Below, piece by piece: positions 15,904 through 25,195 of a stretch of DNA of 38,355 nucleotides. Every line of letters begins with the position of its first letter. Positions within the stretch are counted from its first letter, which is position 1. The notes under the pieces are model-generated. The model saw nothing but the letters and a program-made list of their open reading frames with translations, ran no database searches and was not told the DNA's origin. The translations under genes and the position numbers were made by a program. The DNA comes from Nitrospirota bacterium (GTDB taxonomy: Bacteria > Nitrospirota > Thermodesulfovibrionia > UBA6902), in NCBI GenBank assembly GCA_016222915.1, contig JACRQA010000014.1, forward strand, positions 1 through 38,355, given 5' to 3'.

Positions 15904-17217
15904 ATGAATATTTCTGTTATTGGAAGCGGCTATGTCGGCCTGATCACAGGGGCATGTTTTGCGGAGTTCGGCTTAAATGTTACTTGTGTGGACAACGATG
16001 TTAAAAAGATAAAGTCACTGAAAAAAGGGCTTGTGCCGTTTTATGAGCCGGGCCTTGAAGAGATAATGCAGAGAAACATCAAGGCCGAGCGCCTGCACTT
16101 TACATCCGATATCGCTGAGGCAGTGGATTCTTCCCTTGTTATTTTTATAGCAGTGGGGACGCCTCCCCGGGGGGACGGCTCCGCAGAGATGAAATATGTA
16201 GAGGAGGTTGCAAAAGAAATAGCGAAAAATATAAAGAGTTATAAAGTGATCGTGACCAAGAGCACAGTTCCGGTCGGCACGGGGGAGAAGGTCCGGAAGA
16301 TCATATCAAAAAACCTGAAAGAGAACATAGATTTTGACGTTGTATCCAATCCTGAATTCCTGCGGGAAGGCGCCGGGATCGAGGACTTTATGAGGCCCAA
16401 CAGGATCGTTATAGGCGCTTCAAGCGACCAGGCGACCGCAATCATGAAAGATCTCTACAGGCCCCTTTATCTTATTGAGACCCCTATCGTCATTACAGAT
16501 GTAAAAACCGCCGAGCTCATTAAATATGCATCGAATGCCTTTCTGGCCACTAAGATATCATTCATCAATGAACTCGCCAATCTCTGCGAAATAGTCGGAG
16601 CAAATGTCCAGACAGTCGCAAAGGGGATGGGACTCGACCACAGAATAGGCCCCAAATTCCTTCACGCGGGCCCCGGCTACGGCGGCTCGTGTTTTCCAAA
16701 GGACACGCTGGCCCTCTTACAGATCGGCAAGGAGCATAACGTCAACCTCGGAATCATATCGGCAACGATAAAAGCCAATGAATTGCAAAAGGAAAAAGCC
16801 GCCAACACAATAATTGCAGCGTTGGAAAAGCCAAAGGGTAAGACCATATGTATACTTGGTTTGTCTTTCAAGCCGAACACAAATGACTTGAGAGACGCGC
16901 CCGCCCTCTTCATTATAGATAAGTTATTAAAGCAAGGGGCCAGGGTAAGGACCTATGACCCCGTTGCAATGGAAGATGCAAAGGCTTTCATGACGAAAGT
17001 GACATTTTGCAATGATGCCTATGATGCCGCCAAGGGTGCTGACGCTGTAGTAATAGTTACGGAATGGAACCAGTTCAGGAATCTGGACCTCGGCAAACTG
17101 AAAAAGCTCGTGAAAGGGAAATATTTCTTTGACCTCCGGAATATATACGAACCCGACAGATTAATAAAAATGGGTTTCAATTATTATTCAACCGGAAGGG
17201 CGCAACGGCAACAATAG
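15904..17217 (+). CDS. ugd: UDP-glucose 6-dehydrogenase
   Basis: Oxidises UDP-glucose to UDP-glucuronate with two NAD+, feeding polysaccharide or lipid A sugar synthesis. The N-terminal Rossmann fold (SVIGSGYVGLITGACFAEFG), the central NPEFLREGAGIEDFMRPNRIVIG region, the catalytic C263 in GPGYGGSCFPKDT and the C-terminal LGLSFKPNTNDLRDAPA are all present. The length of 437 is typical. A clear AAGGAGA ribosome binding site precedes ATG. Other UDP-sugar dehydrogenases (for example UDP-ManNAc) share the fold, but the motif set fits UDP-glucose best. Confidence 0.93.
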   Translation: MNISVIGSGYVGLITGACFAEFGLNVTCVDNDVKKIKSLKKGLVPFYEPGLEEIMQRNIKAERLHFTSDIAEAVDSSLVIFIAVGTPPRGDGSAEMKYVEEVAKEIAKNIKSYKVIVTKSTVPVGTGEKVRKIISKNLKENIDFDVVSNPEFLREGAGIEDFMRPNRIVIGASSDQATAIMKDLYRPLYLIETPIVITDVKTAELIKYASNAFLATKISFINELANLCEIVGANVQTVAKGMGLDHRIGPKFLHAGPGYGGSCFPKDTLALLQIGKEHNVNLGIISATIKANELQKEKAANTIIAALEKPKGKTICILGLSFKPNTNDLRDAPALFIIDKLLKQGARVRTYDPVAMEDAKAFMTKVTFCNDAYDAAKGADAVVIVTEWNQFRNLDLGKLKKLVKGKYFFDLRNIYEPDRLIKMGFNYYSTGRAQRQQ

Positions 17218-17266
17218 CTAAGGACTGCCTTGACTTTACGGGGCAAATTAAACTAAATTATTGCTT

Positions 17267-18013
17267 ATGCGAAAACCATTTATAGCGGCTAACTGGAAGA
17301 TGAACAAGACAGTTGAGGAGACGGAAGAGTTCATTAATGCCTTCCTCCCACTCGTTAAAGGTGTTTCAGATGTCGACATTTTGCTTGCCCCTCCGTTCAC
17401 ATCTTTGGGGACTGCATCGAGGCTTCTGAAGTCATCTAATGTGGTCCTTGCAGCACAGAATGTGTTTTATGAAGAAAAAGGGGCCTACACCGGCGAGATA
17501 TCCGTAGGGATGCTCAAGTCCGCCGGATGTACCTGTGTTATTATCGGGCATTCGGAAAGGAGACAGTATTTTTCCGAAACCGATGATATCGTAAACAAGA
17601 AAATCAAAACCGCCAGGAAAAACGGCCTTGACGTAATTCTCTGCATCGGGGAGTCCCTGGAGGAAAGGGAAGCAAACAAAACATTCAGCGTATTAGACAG
17701 GCAGCTTGCCGGTTCGCTTTCAGACCTGCCTCTTGACGGGATAACAATTGCCTATGAACCGATATGGGCCATTGGGACAGGTAAGACAGCCACAAAGGAA
17801 CAGGCTAACGAAGCACATGCATATATCCGTCAGTGGCTGAGAAAGAACAAAGAAGGCGCAGACGCCGTCAGAATACAATATGGCGGAAGCGTCACTCCTG
17901 ACAATGTTGAATCTCTGATGTCACAGCCGGAAGTGGACGGCGCCCTTGTCGGAGGTGCAAGTCTCAAGCCCGACAGTTTTGCAAAGATTGTAACAGGCGC
18001 AATAAAAAAATAA
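17267..18013 (+). CDS. tpiA: Triosephosphate isomerase
   Basis: Interconverts dihydroxyacetone phosphate and glyceraldehyde 3-phosphate. The substrate-binding FIAANWKMN (Asn and Lys), the catalytic His in IIGHSERRQYF, the catalytic Glu in IAYEPIWAIGTG, and the phosphate-binding YGGSV and DGALVGGASL motifs are complete. The start was set at the ATG (MRKPFIAANWKMN) rather than the TTG six bases upstream, because family members begin there. No strong Shine-Dalgarno is seen. secG follows by 15 bp, a common pairing. Confidence 0.97.
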   Translation: MRKPFIAANWKMNKTVEETEEFINAFLPLVKGVSDVDILLAPPFTSLGTASRLLKSSNVVLAAQNVFYEEKGAYTGEISVGMLKSAGCTCVIIGHSERRQYFSETDDIVNKKIKTARKNGLDVILCIGESLEEREANKTFSVLDRQLAGSLSDLPLDGITIAYEPIWAIGTGKTATKEQANEAHAYIRQWLRKNKEGADAVRIQYGGSVTPDNVESLMSQPEVDGALVGGASLKPDSFAKIVTGAIKK

Positions 18014-18028
18014 GAGGAAAATATAAAA

Positions 18029-18427
18029 ATGTATACCGCCGTAGTCATTCTTCATTTAATAGTATGTTTGTTTCTCATTTTCATTATATTGATACAGAGC
18101 AGCAAAGGCGCTGAGATGGGCGCGGCATTCGGCGGTTCAAGCCAGACCCTATTCGGAAGCAGAGGCGCTGCCACTTTTCTCAGCAAACTGACGACCGCTG
18201 CGGCCATTTTATTTATGGTCACCTCCCTCACACTCGCGATTTTTTCTGTTAATCGGACATCCGTCATGTCATCAGCCCCGGTAAAAGAAGCCCCTGCAAT
18301 CCCTCCCGTTGAAACGAAGTCCGGACCTGTCCAGGAGCAGAAGCCTGTAGCGCCCGGTCAGGGGGAATCACAGGGAACGCCCGTACAGATACCGGAGCCC
18401 GGACAGCAGAAGAATCCAGCCAATTAA
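18029..18427 (+). CDS. secG: Protein-export membrane protein SecG
   Basis: A SecYEG auxiliary subunit. There are two hydrophobic helices (residues about 3-23 and 52-74) separated by the loop SSKGAEMGAAFGGSSQTLFGSRGAATFLSK, whose GGSSQTLFGS segment is a SecG signature. The 132 residues include a long Pro/Glu/Gln-rich tail that many SecG proteins of this size carry. A GAGGAAA ribosome binding site lies upstream. The stop is only three bases from the converging stop of the next minus-strand gene. Confidence 0.95.
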   Translation: MYTAVVILHLIVCLFLIFIILIQSSKGAEMGAAFGGSSQTLFGSRGAATFLSKLTTAAAILFMVTSLTLAIFSVNRTSVMSSAPVKEAPAIPPVETKSGPVQEQKPVAPGQGESQGTPVQIPEPGQQKNPAN

Positions 18428-18430
18428 TAT

Positions 18431-18868
18431 TTAGTTCAATTGCTTTACTTCTGCCTCACTGAGCAGCAGTCTGGCCTTTACAAGTTTCCTGAGTTTGCTC
18501 TCTACTTTCCCGGAATTCCCGGCTGCAAGCGCCTGTAGAAGGTCCCCTTCAAGCTCTGCGACTTCAAGACGCTTATAATAATCGAGGGATTCCTTGAGGT
18601 GGGCCAATACAATCTTACCGGTCAAAATCGGATGATTGTTTGTGACATTCGCGTCACTGAACCTGGTGCCGTGCTCAAGCTCCACTTCCAGGCCCATGCA
18701 AAAGTCTTCGATATCTATATTCATCCCTTCGTAATTCACTTCTTTCAAAATTATTCTGCCTTCCTCAGGTGAAACCTTCGGTCCTTTCATCGCCGTCCAG
18801 TCACTGAGATTAAGCGCCTTACATACCCTTTTCACTTCATCGACAGTTACATATTGCGGTATTTCCAT
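18431..18868 (-). CDS. DUF5661-like protein of unknown function
   Basis: A 145-residue soluble protein. The sequence VELEHGTRF..NVTNNHPILTGKIVLAHLKESLDYYKRLEV resembles the DUF5661 family, in which such histidine-containing helices are conserved. The first 70 residues look like a small helical domain (VDEVKRVCKALNLSDW). A strong GGAGG ribosome binding site precedes ATG. The family's function is not known. No membrane segment or signal peptide is seen. A TATAAT (18935-18940, minus strand) upstream could be its -10 box, but the -35 is poor. Confidence 0.7.
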   Translation of the reverse strand: MEIPQYVTVDEVKRVCKALNLSDWTAMKGPKVSPEEGRIILKEVNYEGMNIDIEDFCMGLEVELEHGTRFSDANVTNNHPILTGKIVLAHLKESLDYYKRLEVAELEGDLLQALAAGNSGKVESKLRKLVKARLLLSEAEVKQLN

Positions 18869-18980
18869 TAGTGCCTCCTAATAATAATTTTATCTTCGAC
18901 TCCCCCATTTGGAAATAAAAATAAAACAGAATAAATTATACTGCGGGAATTAGATTAAAGAAATAATGCGGACCGGCTTT

Positions 18981-19313
18981 TTAAACGTATGAATCAATAT
19001 GTGTTCCTTTTGAATGATTCATCCGGATTACGTTTCCACTGCGGTCGTAGGTGTTAATGACAGCGGTTTGACCCATTGCAAGCAGGGGATAAGGGGCGTT
19101 CTTTTCGGGGACCGGGACGGTACGTGGAATTAAATCTCCGCCAGCGGCAAACTTCCGATTGAGCGGGGTCACATCTATGATTCTGTCATTGTCCTGAGAT
19201 TCATTCTTATTCCTGCCGGAAAAATTATTATTGATCCGGACATCATTGACCGTATAGTTATTCTGCTTCAACCGGAAGAAATTAAGGATATTGAAATTAA
19301 TAACGGTTGTCAT
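18981..19313 (-). CDS. Small hypothetical protein, unrecognised
   Basis: A 110-residue frame that I do not recognise. The N-terminus is Asn-rich (NFNILNFFRLKQNNYTVNDVRINNNF), the middle Pro-rich (PRTVPVPEKNAPYPL), and the C-terminus has TAVINTYDRSGNVIRM. No membrane helix, signal peptide or catalytic motif is seen. A ribosome binding site is not evident. It is on the same strand as, and 112 bp from, the HTH/zinc-ribbon gene. Coding status is supported mainly by plausible composition and uninterrupted length. Confidence 0.5.
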   Translation of the reverse strand: MTTVINFNILNFFRLKQNNYTVNDVRINNNFSGRNKNESQDNDRIIDVTPLNRKFAAGGDLIPRTVPVPEKNAPYPLLAMGQTAVINTYDRSGNVIRMNHSKGTHIDSYV

Positions 19314-19425
19314 GGTTTTGTTATTTAAAAACTGTCCGGTAAATAATTTTCATTATACCAGTCCGGGGGAATAATTAAAATACTCCTGCACAACAATGCC
19401 GAAGACCCTAACCTGCCAAACACTG

Positions 19426-19794
19426 TTATATCGTTTTTATGGAAAAAACAGGCTCTGTTATTGCTTCATTCCGGCACTCTGGGCATTTGCTCGGCTTCTT
19501 CAGTTTTTCTCTTTTCTCAAACACAAAGCCGCACTTTTTGCATTCTGAAGGGGTAATTATCAAGGTCAGTCCCTTCCTGCTTACCGACTTTTGAATGTGC
19601 TGAAGATGGTCGTTTACAGCTTTCTCGGAAATCCTGACGGCCCCTGAAATATCCTTGGCCGAGAGAGGCTGCTCAATAAGAATCGATATTATATTCTTCC
19701 TTACAGTCTCAAGTCGCTCGTCGGGAACAAATGGTTTTTTAGGTTTGTTTTTCACCTTACAATCAGACAGGCGGTCCGCCGGACGAAGGGGCAT
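19426..19794 (-). CDS. Predicted transcriptional regulator with HTH and C-terminal zinc ribbon (COG3357-like)
   Basis: Residues about 28-75 form a winged-helix-like module (ETVRKNIISILIEQPLSAKDISGAVRISEKAVNDHLQHI). Residues about 85-110 form a zinc ribbon with two CxxC pairs (CKKCG and CPEC). This architecture is common in archaea and in some bacteria, and is annotated as a predicted regulator. Targets are unknown. The first ATG lies inside a GTAGGGGC repeat, so translation may instead start at a GTG at 19753-19755 (VKNKPKKPF). Neither start has a good ribosome binding site. An adjacent gene encodes KhpA on the same strand. Confidence 0.75.
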   Translation of the reverse strand: MPLRPADRLSDCKVKNKPKKPFVPDERLETVRKNIISILIEQPLSAKDISGAVRISEKAVNDHLQHIQKSVSRKGLTLIITPSECKKCGFVFEKREKLKKPSKCPECRNEAITEPVFSIKTI

Positions 19795-19812
19795 GGCGAG
19801 CCCCGCCCCTAC
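19770..19812. repeat. Palindromic GTAGGGGC half-element
   Basis: The perfect palindrome GGCGGTCCGCC (19770-19780) is followed by GGGGC/GCCCC (19788-19792 and 19800-19804) around a 7-base loop, then GCCCCTACCC. The AGGGGCATGG core and the CGCCCCTAC end match parts of the larger element at 13296-13360. It overlaps the annotated start of the HTH/zinc-ribbon gene. Confidence 0.6.
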
Positions 19813-19840
19813 CCTTCTATGATATTAACAACGCATAAAG

Positions 19841-20071
19841 CTATTCCAATATTTCAAAGACACAGTGCTTGCCGAGTTTGGTCCCGGCAGCGCTCAGGAC
19901 TGTTCTTATTGCCCGCGCAGTATTGCCCTGCTTTCCGATAATCTTGCCGATGTCGCTTTTGGCGACCCGCAATTCAAAAACAACGGTCCTTTCTCCAGCT
20001 ACTTCGGTAACTGAAACCTCCTCAGGACTGTCCACCAGGGCCTTTGCCATTTTTTCAATTAGTGCCTTCAT
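19841..20071 (-). CDS. khpA: KhpA-type KH-domain RNA-binding protein
   Basis: A small single KH-domain RNA-binding protein. The GxxG loop is seen in [18 protein letters not shown], and the N-terminal [17 protein letters not shown] is family-typical. In other bacteria KhpA pairs with KhpB/Jag and binds many RNAs, affecting division and sRNA control. The start was set at the second ATG (MKALIEK). A GGAGG (20077-20081) sits five bases before it and would overlap the first ATG at 20083, so the upstream start is unlikely. This gives 76 residues. It is not next to rpsP here, unlike in many genomes. Confidence 0.92.
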   Translation of the reverse strand: MKALIEKMAKALVDSPEEVSVTEVAGERTVVFELRVAKSDIGKIIGKQGNTARAIRTVLSAAGTKLGKHCVFEILE

Positions 20072-20277
20072 ACCCACCTCCATGAGAATCCGGGTGTTTT
20101 ACCGCCCGGTATTTTCAAAAGATTTATCACAACAGATGCCGGCTGTAACCAGAGCCTCATTTACCATATAATTATCGGATTTCTACTGTTAACGACATCT
20201 TATCATATTACCCGGATATTTAAAACAAAAAATATTAGTCATCCGGAATATCAACCAAGGCGGCGATTTGTAGTTCA

Positions 20278-20307
20278 TTGAATAAACCATATCTTAAATC
20301 TTAGAAT
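20278..20307 (+). promoter_or_regulatory. σ70 promoter candidate before the ABC-F gene
   Basis: TTGAAT (20278-20283), an 18-bp spacer and TAGAAT (20302-20307) lie 17 bp before the ATG, leaving a very short leader. Upstream, the rest of the 240-bp gap to khpA shows nothing I can name. Confidence 0.5.
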
Positions 20308-20323
20308 AGTAGCTGAACAATCA

Positions 20324-22192
20324 ATGATACAGGTCAGCAATTTAGACAAAGTATACGGGCAACAGGTTGTCTTCGATAAGGCGGGTTTTACGGTCAATCA
20401 AGGAGAACGCGTCGGGTTTATAGGAAGAAACGGCCACGGCAAGACCACTCTTTTCAGGATGATACTCGGGCAGGAACACCCTGACTCCGGGACCATCGGC
20501 ATCCCCAATGGTTACAGGACAGGGCACCTTTCCCAGCACCTGAGGTTTACCGAAGATACGGTATTGAAAGAGGCATGCCTCAGCCTCCCCTCTTCAGAAG
20601 AAGGTCCGGATGAGAAATACAAGGCTGAAACCATCCTTATGGGCCTGGGGTTTTCCACGGACGATTTCATCACCGCCCCCTCGGCGCTTTCGGGCGGCTA
20701 TCAGGTGAGGTTGAACCTTGCCAAGGTGCTGGTATCAGACCCTGATATCCTGCTCCTTGACGAACCGACAAACTATCTTGATATAGTTTCCCTTCGCTGG
20801 CTTGCCCAATTCCTGCGCAACTGGCAGAAGGAGCTCATTATCATCACCCATGACCGCAGCTTCATGGACAGCGTCACTACGCATACCATGGCAATCCACC
20901 GCTGCAAGATACGCAAGGCTGCCGGCCCGACTGAAAAGGTATATCAGCAGCTCCTAATGGAAGAAGAGATACACGAAAAGACCCGGACCAACGATGAAAA
21001 AAAACGGAAGGAGATCGAGCAGTTCATAAACCGCTTCAGGTCAAAGGCGACCAAGGCCAGGGCCGTACAGTCAAGGATCAAGGCCCTGCAGAAAAAAGAG
21101 CGGCTTGAGAGACTGACCGAAATAAAAGACCTTGAATTCACTTTCAACTCAGCTCCCTTTACAGGCAAACACCTTATGGAGGTGAAAGACCTGTCTTTCG
21201 GATTTGACGTCGAATCGCCCAGGTTGATTGAGAAGCTGGACCTCTATGCCGGGAAGAATGACCGCATAGCCATTATAGGTAAAAACGGCAAGGGCAAGAC
21301 CACGCTTCTAAACCTCCTCGCACGGGAGCTTACCCCGTTGCGCGGGACTGTCCACTATCACCGGGACCTGAAACTTGCGTATTTCGGACAGACAAATATA
21401 AATAGGCTGAACCCGGACAAGACCGTGGAAGAGGAAATTATGGACGTACACCCGGAGCATAGCCGTGGATCTGCCCGCAAGATATGCGGCGCCATGATGT
21501 TCCCCGGGGACCAGGCGCTGAAAAAGATCAGCGTCCTTTCAGGGGGTGAAGGGAGCAGGGTCCTGCTCGGCAAGCTGCTCGTCAGCCCCGCCAATATGCT
21601 TCTGCTGGATGAGCCCACCAACCACCTGGATATGGAGTCGACCGAATCTCTTGTTGAGGCAATCGATGAATTCGGGGGCGCAGTCATTATCGTTACACAC
21701 AGCGAGATGATACTCCATACGCTTGCTACGAGACTGATTGTTTTTGATGACGGAAAGGTCACCCTTTTTGAAGGGACATATCAGGACTTTCTTGATCGTG
21801 TCGGGTGGAAAGGTGAACAGAAGATGCCCCAGCCCGAGACCGTAGTCACATCACCTCCTGCCCAGCCTGTAGATAAAAAATACGTCCGCCGTCTCCGGGC
21901 TGAATTGATCAATGAAAAATCAAGGACGCTGGGGGTGCTTCAAAAGAGGATCGATGAAATCGAAAACGAGATCATCAGCCTGGAAGAAAAGACCGACATG
22001 GACAATAAAGAGCTCTTCGAGGCCTCCATAAAGAGCGACGGCGGAGCAATTAAGTCGTTGACAAAGGCCATTCACGATGCAAAGTCAAGGATCGATTCCC
22101 TGTTCCCCGAACTGGAGCGGCTCCATGAAGAGCTTGACATCAGGACCCGCGAATTTGAGGAAAGGCTCAGCGCCATGGAAGTTTCCTTATAA
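20324..22192 (+). CDS. ABC-F family ATPase (Uup/YheS-like translation factor)
   Basis: A soluble tandem ABC ATPase with no membrane domain. Domain 1 has Walker A GRNGHGKTT, signature LSGGYQVRLNLAKVL and Walker B ILLLDEPTNYLD. The charged P-site-tRNA-interaction-type linker (about residues 215-270, KKRKEIEQFINRFRSKATKAR) follows. Domain 2 has GKNGKGKTT, LSGGEGSRVLLGKLL and LLLDEPTNHLD. A C-terminal coiled coil (about residues 520-620) resembles that of Uup. ABC-F proteins act on ribosomes, rescuing stalls or conferring antibiotic resistance. The exact subfamily is not resolved. A SLC5-kinase gene follows 45 bp downstream on the same strand and may be partly co-transcribed. Confidence 0.9.
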   Translation: MIQVSNLDKVYGQQVVFDKAGFTVNQGERVGFIGRNGHGKTTLFRMILGQEHPDSGTIGIPNGYRTGHLSQHLRFTEDTVLKEACLSLPSSEEGPDEKYKAETILMGLGFSTDDFITAPSALSGGYQVRLNLAKVLVSDPDILLLDEPTNYLDIVSLRWLAQFLRNWQKELIIITHDRSFMDSVTTHTMAIHRCKIRKAAGPTEKVYQQLLMEEEIHEKTRTNDEKKRKEIEQFINRFRSKATKARAVQSRIKALQKKERLERLTEIKDLEFTFNSAPFTGKHLMEVKDLSFGFDVESPRLIEKLDLYAGKNDRIAIIGKNGKGKTTLLNLLARELTPLRGTVHYHRDLKLAYFGQTNINRLNPDKTVEEEIMDVHPEHSRGSARKICGAMMFPGDQALKKISVLSGGEGSRVLLGKLLVSPANMLLLDEPTNHLDMESTESLVEAIDEFGGAVIIVTHSEMILHTLATRLIVFDDGKVTLFEGTYQDFLDRVGWKGEQKMPQPETVVTSPPAQPVDKKYVRRLRAELINEKSRTLGVLQKRIDEIENEIISLEEKTDMDNKELFEASIKSDGGAIKSLTKAIHDAKSRIDSLFPELERLHEELDIRTREFEERLSAMEVSL

Positions 22193-22237
22193 GCACATCC
22201 TGTTTTATATAAATTGATTTTATTGTAATATTGTCCT

Positions 22238-25195
22238 ATGAACAGAGACATCTGGATATTCCTTTTTGCCCTCGGCATCATCCTTTTCAACTGGCCTATA
22301 ATGAGCATATTCAGTTACAGAAAAGAGCAAAAGGGCAGCAAACTCGTATCAAACCCGTACGTTTATTCCCTCTCACTCGCGGTCTACTGCACCTCATGGA
22401 CGTTTTACGGCAGCGTGGGCAAGGCCGCAAACGCGGGCCTTAATTTCCTTACGATATATATCGGCCCCACTCTGATGGCGGCCCTGTGGTGGATTGTCCT
22501 CAGAAAGATAGTATATATCTGCAAGGAAAACAGGATCACTACCATCTCGGACTTTATTGCCTCGCGCTACGGCAACTCTCTCTTTCTCTCCGTCCTCGTA
22601 ACGCTCGTCGCGGTAATCGGGATAACCCCCTATCTGGGGCTTCAGCTCAAGGCGATCATGACGACCTTTTCCATCCTTACGGGACAGTCTGAAGTGAGCG
22701 GGTTTGTTGGATGGTTGATTACCCTTGTGCTCGGGGTCTTCGCCATATTCTTCGGGGCAAGGAAGGTCGACGTCTCTGAACGGCACGGCGGCCTTATCTT
22801 CGCAATCGCCTTTGAATCGGCCATAAAGCTGATCGCCTTTATTTCCGTGGGGGTCTTTGTATCGTACGGGCTGTTTGACGGTATCGGAGGCATTTTTGAC
22901 AGGATCAGAAATTCGGAATTCGCGGGCCTGATGACCCTTGGAGGGAATTCCAATGTAAGCTTCACGGAATGGGCCTCACTGACGTTTCTCTCGATGATGG
23001 CCATCATGTTCCTGCCGAGACAGTTCCATGTGTCCGTTGTGGAAAACTCATCAGACGAACACATCAAAAAGGCGATGTGGCTTTTCCCCCTTTATCTTTT
23101 TCTCATAAACATCTTTGTGCTGCCCATAGCGTACGGCGGCCTGCTCCTCGGTGAGCCCCGGCAGAACGCCGATTTTTTTATGCTCACCATACCGCTCAAG
23201 CACGGCGTCCCGTATCTTGCGCTCCTGGCCTTTATCGGAGGGTTTTCCGCGGCCACCGCAATGGTCATTGTGGAATCGCTTGCCCTGAGCACGATGGTGA
23301 TGAACAGCTTTGTGATGCCCGCGCTCTGGCGGATGAACGCGATGAAGGGTTTTTACGTGATGATACTTAATACGAGAAGGATCATAATTATAGGGTTGAT
23401 CTTTCTCGGATATCTCTTCGCCGTATCTATCGGGCATTTCTACAGCCTGGTCGACATAGGGCTGAAGTCGTTTGAGGCGGTCACGATATTCGCGCCGCCG
23501 CTGCTGTTCGGACTTTACTGGAAAGGCGGGAACAAAAAAGGCGCGATAGCAGGTATCATCGCAGGTTTCTCAGTATGGATGTATACACTCATGATACCCG
23601 CGCTCATGAGGGCGGGTATTATTGAGAACGAAGGTTTCTGGGGAAAGGTATTCAATTCAACGTTCCTGAACCCGACGGCATTATTCGGCCTCGAAGGTCT
23701 TGACCGCTGGAGCCATTCATTGTTCTGGGGGCTTCTGTTTAACATTGTGCTCTATGTGGGCGTTTCAATCTTTACCACCCAGGACGCTGAGGAAGAGAGG
23801 CAGGCATTTAAATTCGTCGAATCATATTCATCGAGGATGCTCCCAGCGCGGGGCATTTACAGCATCGAGCAGATCGAGGACATACTGGGACATTATACAG
23901 GGAAGAAAGAGGCGAAGGACTTCATCTGGAATTTTCTTTCACGCAACAACATCCAGCGGGAATATGTTTCACAGAACGACCTGATCAGGATAAGACACGA
24001 GGCTGAAAAAATATTGTCCGGTGCTCTCGGCTCCCCGATAGCCGCCATAATATTTGAAGACAAGTTCACCCTCACAGACCAGGAAAGGGGCGAACTGTCC
24101 AACTCCATAAAACAGATAACGGACACACTCAGGCTTTCAAGACAGGAGCTGGCGGACGCGAACAGGAACCTGGCATATCTGAAGGACTTCAGTGAGAACA
24201 TTATCGAAAGCGCACCGGTCGGTATCGTGACCATTGATTCCGCATTTAAGGTCAAATACTGGAACAGGGAGATGGAGGCCATCACCGGAATCAGGAAATC
24301 ATCTGCCTTCAACCTGTCACTCATAAATCTCCTGCCCTGGATGAAGGCCGAGCTCTTTACGCAGGGCGTACACGGCGAGATGATAGTGCAAACACCTGCG
24401 ATGCAGTCTTTCAAGATCAATATCAGCCCCCTGAAAGACCCTTCAGGCGGTTTCGTCGTCATCATCGAAGACATAACCGAAAAGAAGAAGATGGAGGAAC
24501 AGCTCCTGCATTCCTCAAAACTTGCGAGCATCGGGAGACTGACCGCCGGCATATCGCATGAAATCGGGAACCCGCTCGCGTCAATATCTTCCCTTGTCCA
24601 GGAATTGAGGGCGCAGAAACTGGATTCGGAAGAAGAGAAGAAATTCACGGAATCGTCGCTCAAAACTATCAACAGCCATATTGAACGTATTGTTAATATA
24701 GTCAGGAGCCTCGGTGATTTCGCCAGGATATCATCGTCTGAAAAGACCGTGACCGGAATATCCGACATCCTCAACAGGACGATCAACCTGATCAGCTACG
24801 ACAAGAGGTTCAAGAACATCAAATTGAAGCTTGACGTCGACGAAATCCCTCCGCTGAAAATGAACCCCGACCAGATGCAGCAGATGTTTTTCAACTTCAT
24901 ACTCAATGCCCTTGACGCTATGCCTGACGGAGGCGGCCTCACTATTTCCATAAAGCAGGCAGGAAAATTTATTGAGATAATCTTTAAAGACACCGGCACA
25001 GGCATAGAAGAGTCCGCACTGGACAGGATATTCGACCCTTTCTATACCACCAAGACGCCGGGGAAAGGAACCGGGCTTGGGCTAAGCATCTGCTATGGTA
25101 TAATCAAAGACCATAACGGCACGATAAATGTAAAAAGCGGAAAAGGAGAAGGAACTACCTTTGTCATAAGGCTCCCGAAGGAACAGAATGGATAA
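22238..25195 (+). CDS. SLC5 transporter-like sensor histidine kinase with PAS domain (CbrA/CrbS-like)
   Basis: Residues 1 to about 520 are a sodium:solute symporter (SLC5/SSS) core with about a dozen hydrophobic helices. A soluble linker (about 530-650) follows, then a PAS domain (about 650-750, IIESAPVGIVTIDSAFKVKYWNREMEAITG). The HisKA domain has phospho-acceptor H774 in SHEIGNPL, and the HATPase domain has the N box (FNFILNALDAMPDGG), DTGTGIEE and GTGLGLSI. CbrA and CrbS, known kinases for carbon or acetate control, share this architecture. It probably senses a solute, perhaps by transporting it. All kinase boxes look intact. Its stop overlaps the next start by 8 bp, making the degenerate regulator its coupled partner. 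No clear ribosome binding site is seen. Confidence 0.9.
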   Translation: MNRDIWIFLFALGIILFNWPIMSIFSYRKEQKGSKLVSNPYVYSLSLAVYCTSWTFYGSVGKAANAGLNFLTIYIGPTLMAALWWIVLRKIVYICKENRITTISDFIASRYGNSLFLSVLVTLVAVIGITPYLGLQLKAIMTTFSILTGQSEVSGFVGWLITLVLGVFAIFFGARKVDVSERHGGLIFAIAFESAIKLIAFISVGVFVSYGLFDGIGGIFDRIRNSEFAGLMTLGGNSNVSFTEWASLTFLSMMAIMFLPRQFHVSVVENSSDEHIKKAMWLFPLYLFLINIFVLPIAYGGLLLGEPRQNADFFMLTIPLKHGVPYLALLAFIGGFSAATAMVIVESLALSTMVMNSFVMPALWRMNAMKGFYVMILNTRRIIIIGLIFLGYLFAVSIGHFYSLVDIGLKSFEAVTIFAPPLLFGLYWKGGNKKGAIAGIIAGFSVWMYTLMIPALMRAGIIENEGFWGKVFNSTFLNPTALFGLEGLDRWSHSLFWGLLFNIVLYVGVSIFTTQDAEEERQAFKFVESYSSRMLPARGIYSIEQIEDILGHYTGKKEAKDFIWNFLSRNNIQREYVSQNDLIRIRHEAEKILSGALGSPIAAIIFEDKFTLTDQERGELSNSIKQITDTLRLSRQELADANRNLAYLKDFSENIIESAPVGIVTIDSAFKVKYWNREMEAITGIRKSSAFNLSLINLLPWMKAELFTQGVHGEMIVQTPAMQSFKINISPLKDPSGGFVVIIEDITEKKKMEEQLLHSSKLASIGRLTAGISHEIGNPLASISSLVQELRAQKLDSEEEKKFTESSLKTINSHIERIVNIVRSLGDFARISSSEKTVTGISDILNRTINLISYDKRFKNIKLKLDVDEIPPLKMNPDQMQQMFFNFILNALDAMPDGGGLTISIKQAGKFIEIIFKDTGTGIEESALDRIFDPFYTTKTPGKGTGLGLSICYGIIKDHNGTINVKSGKGEGTTFVIRLPKEQNG

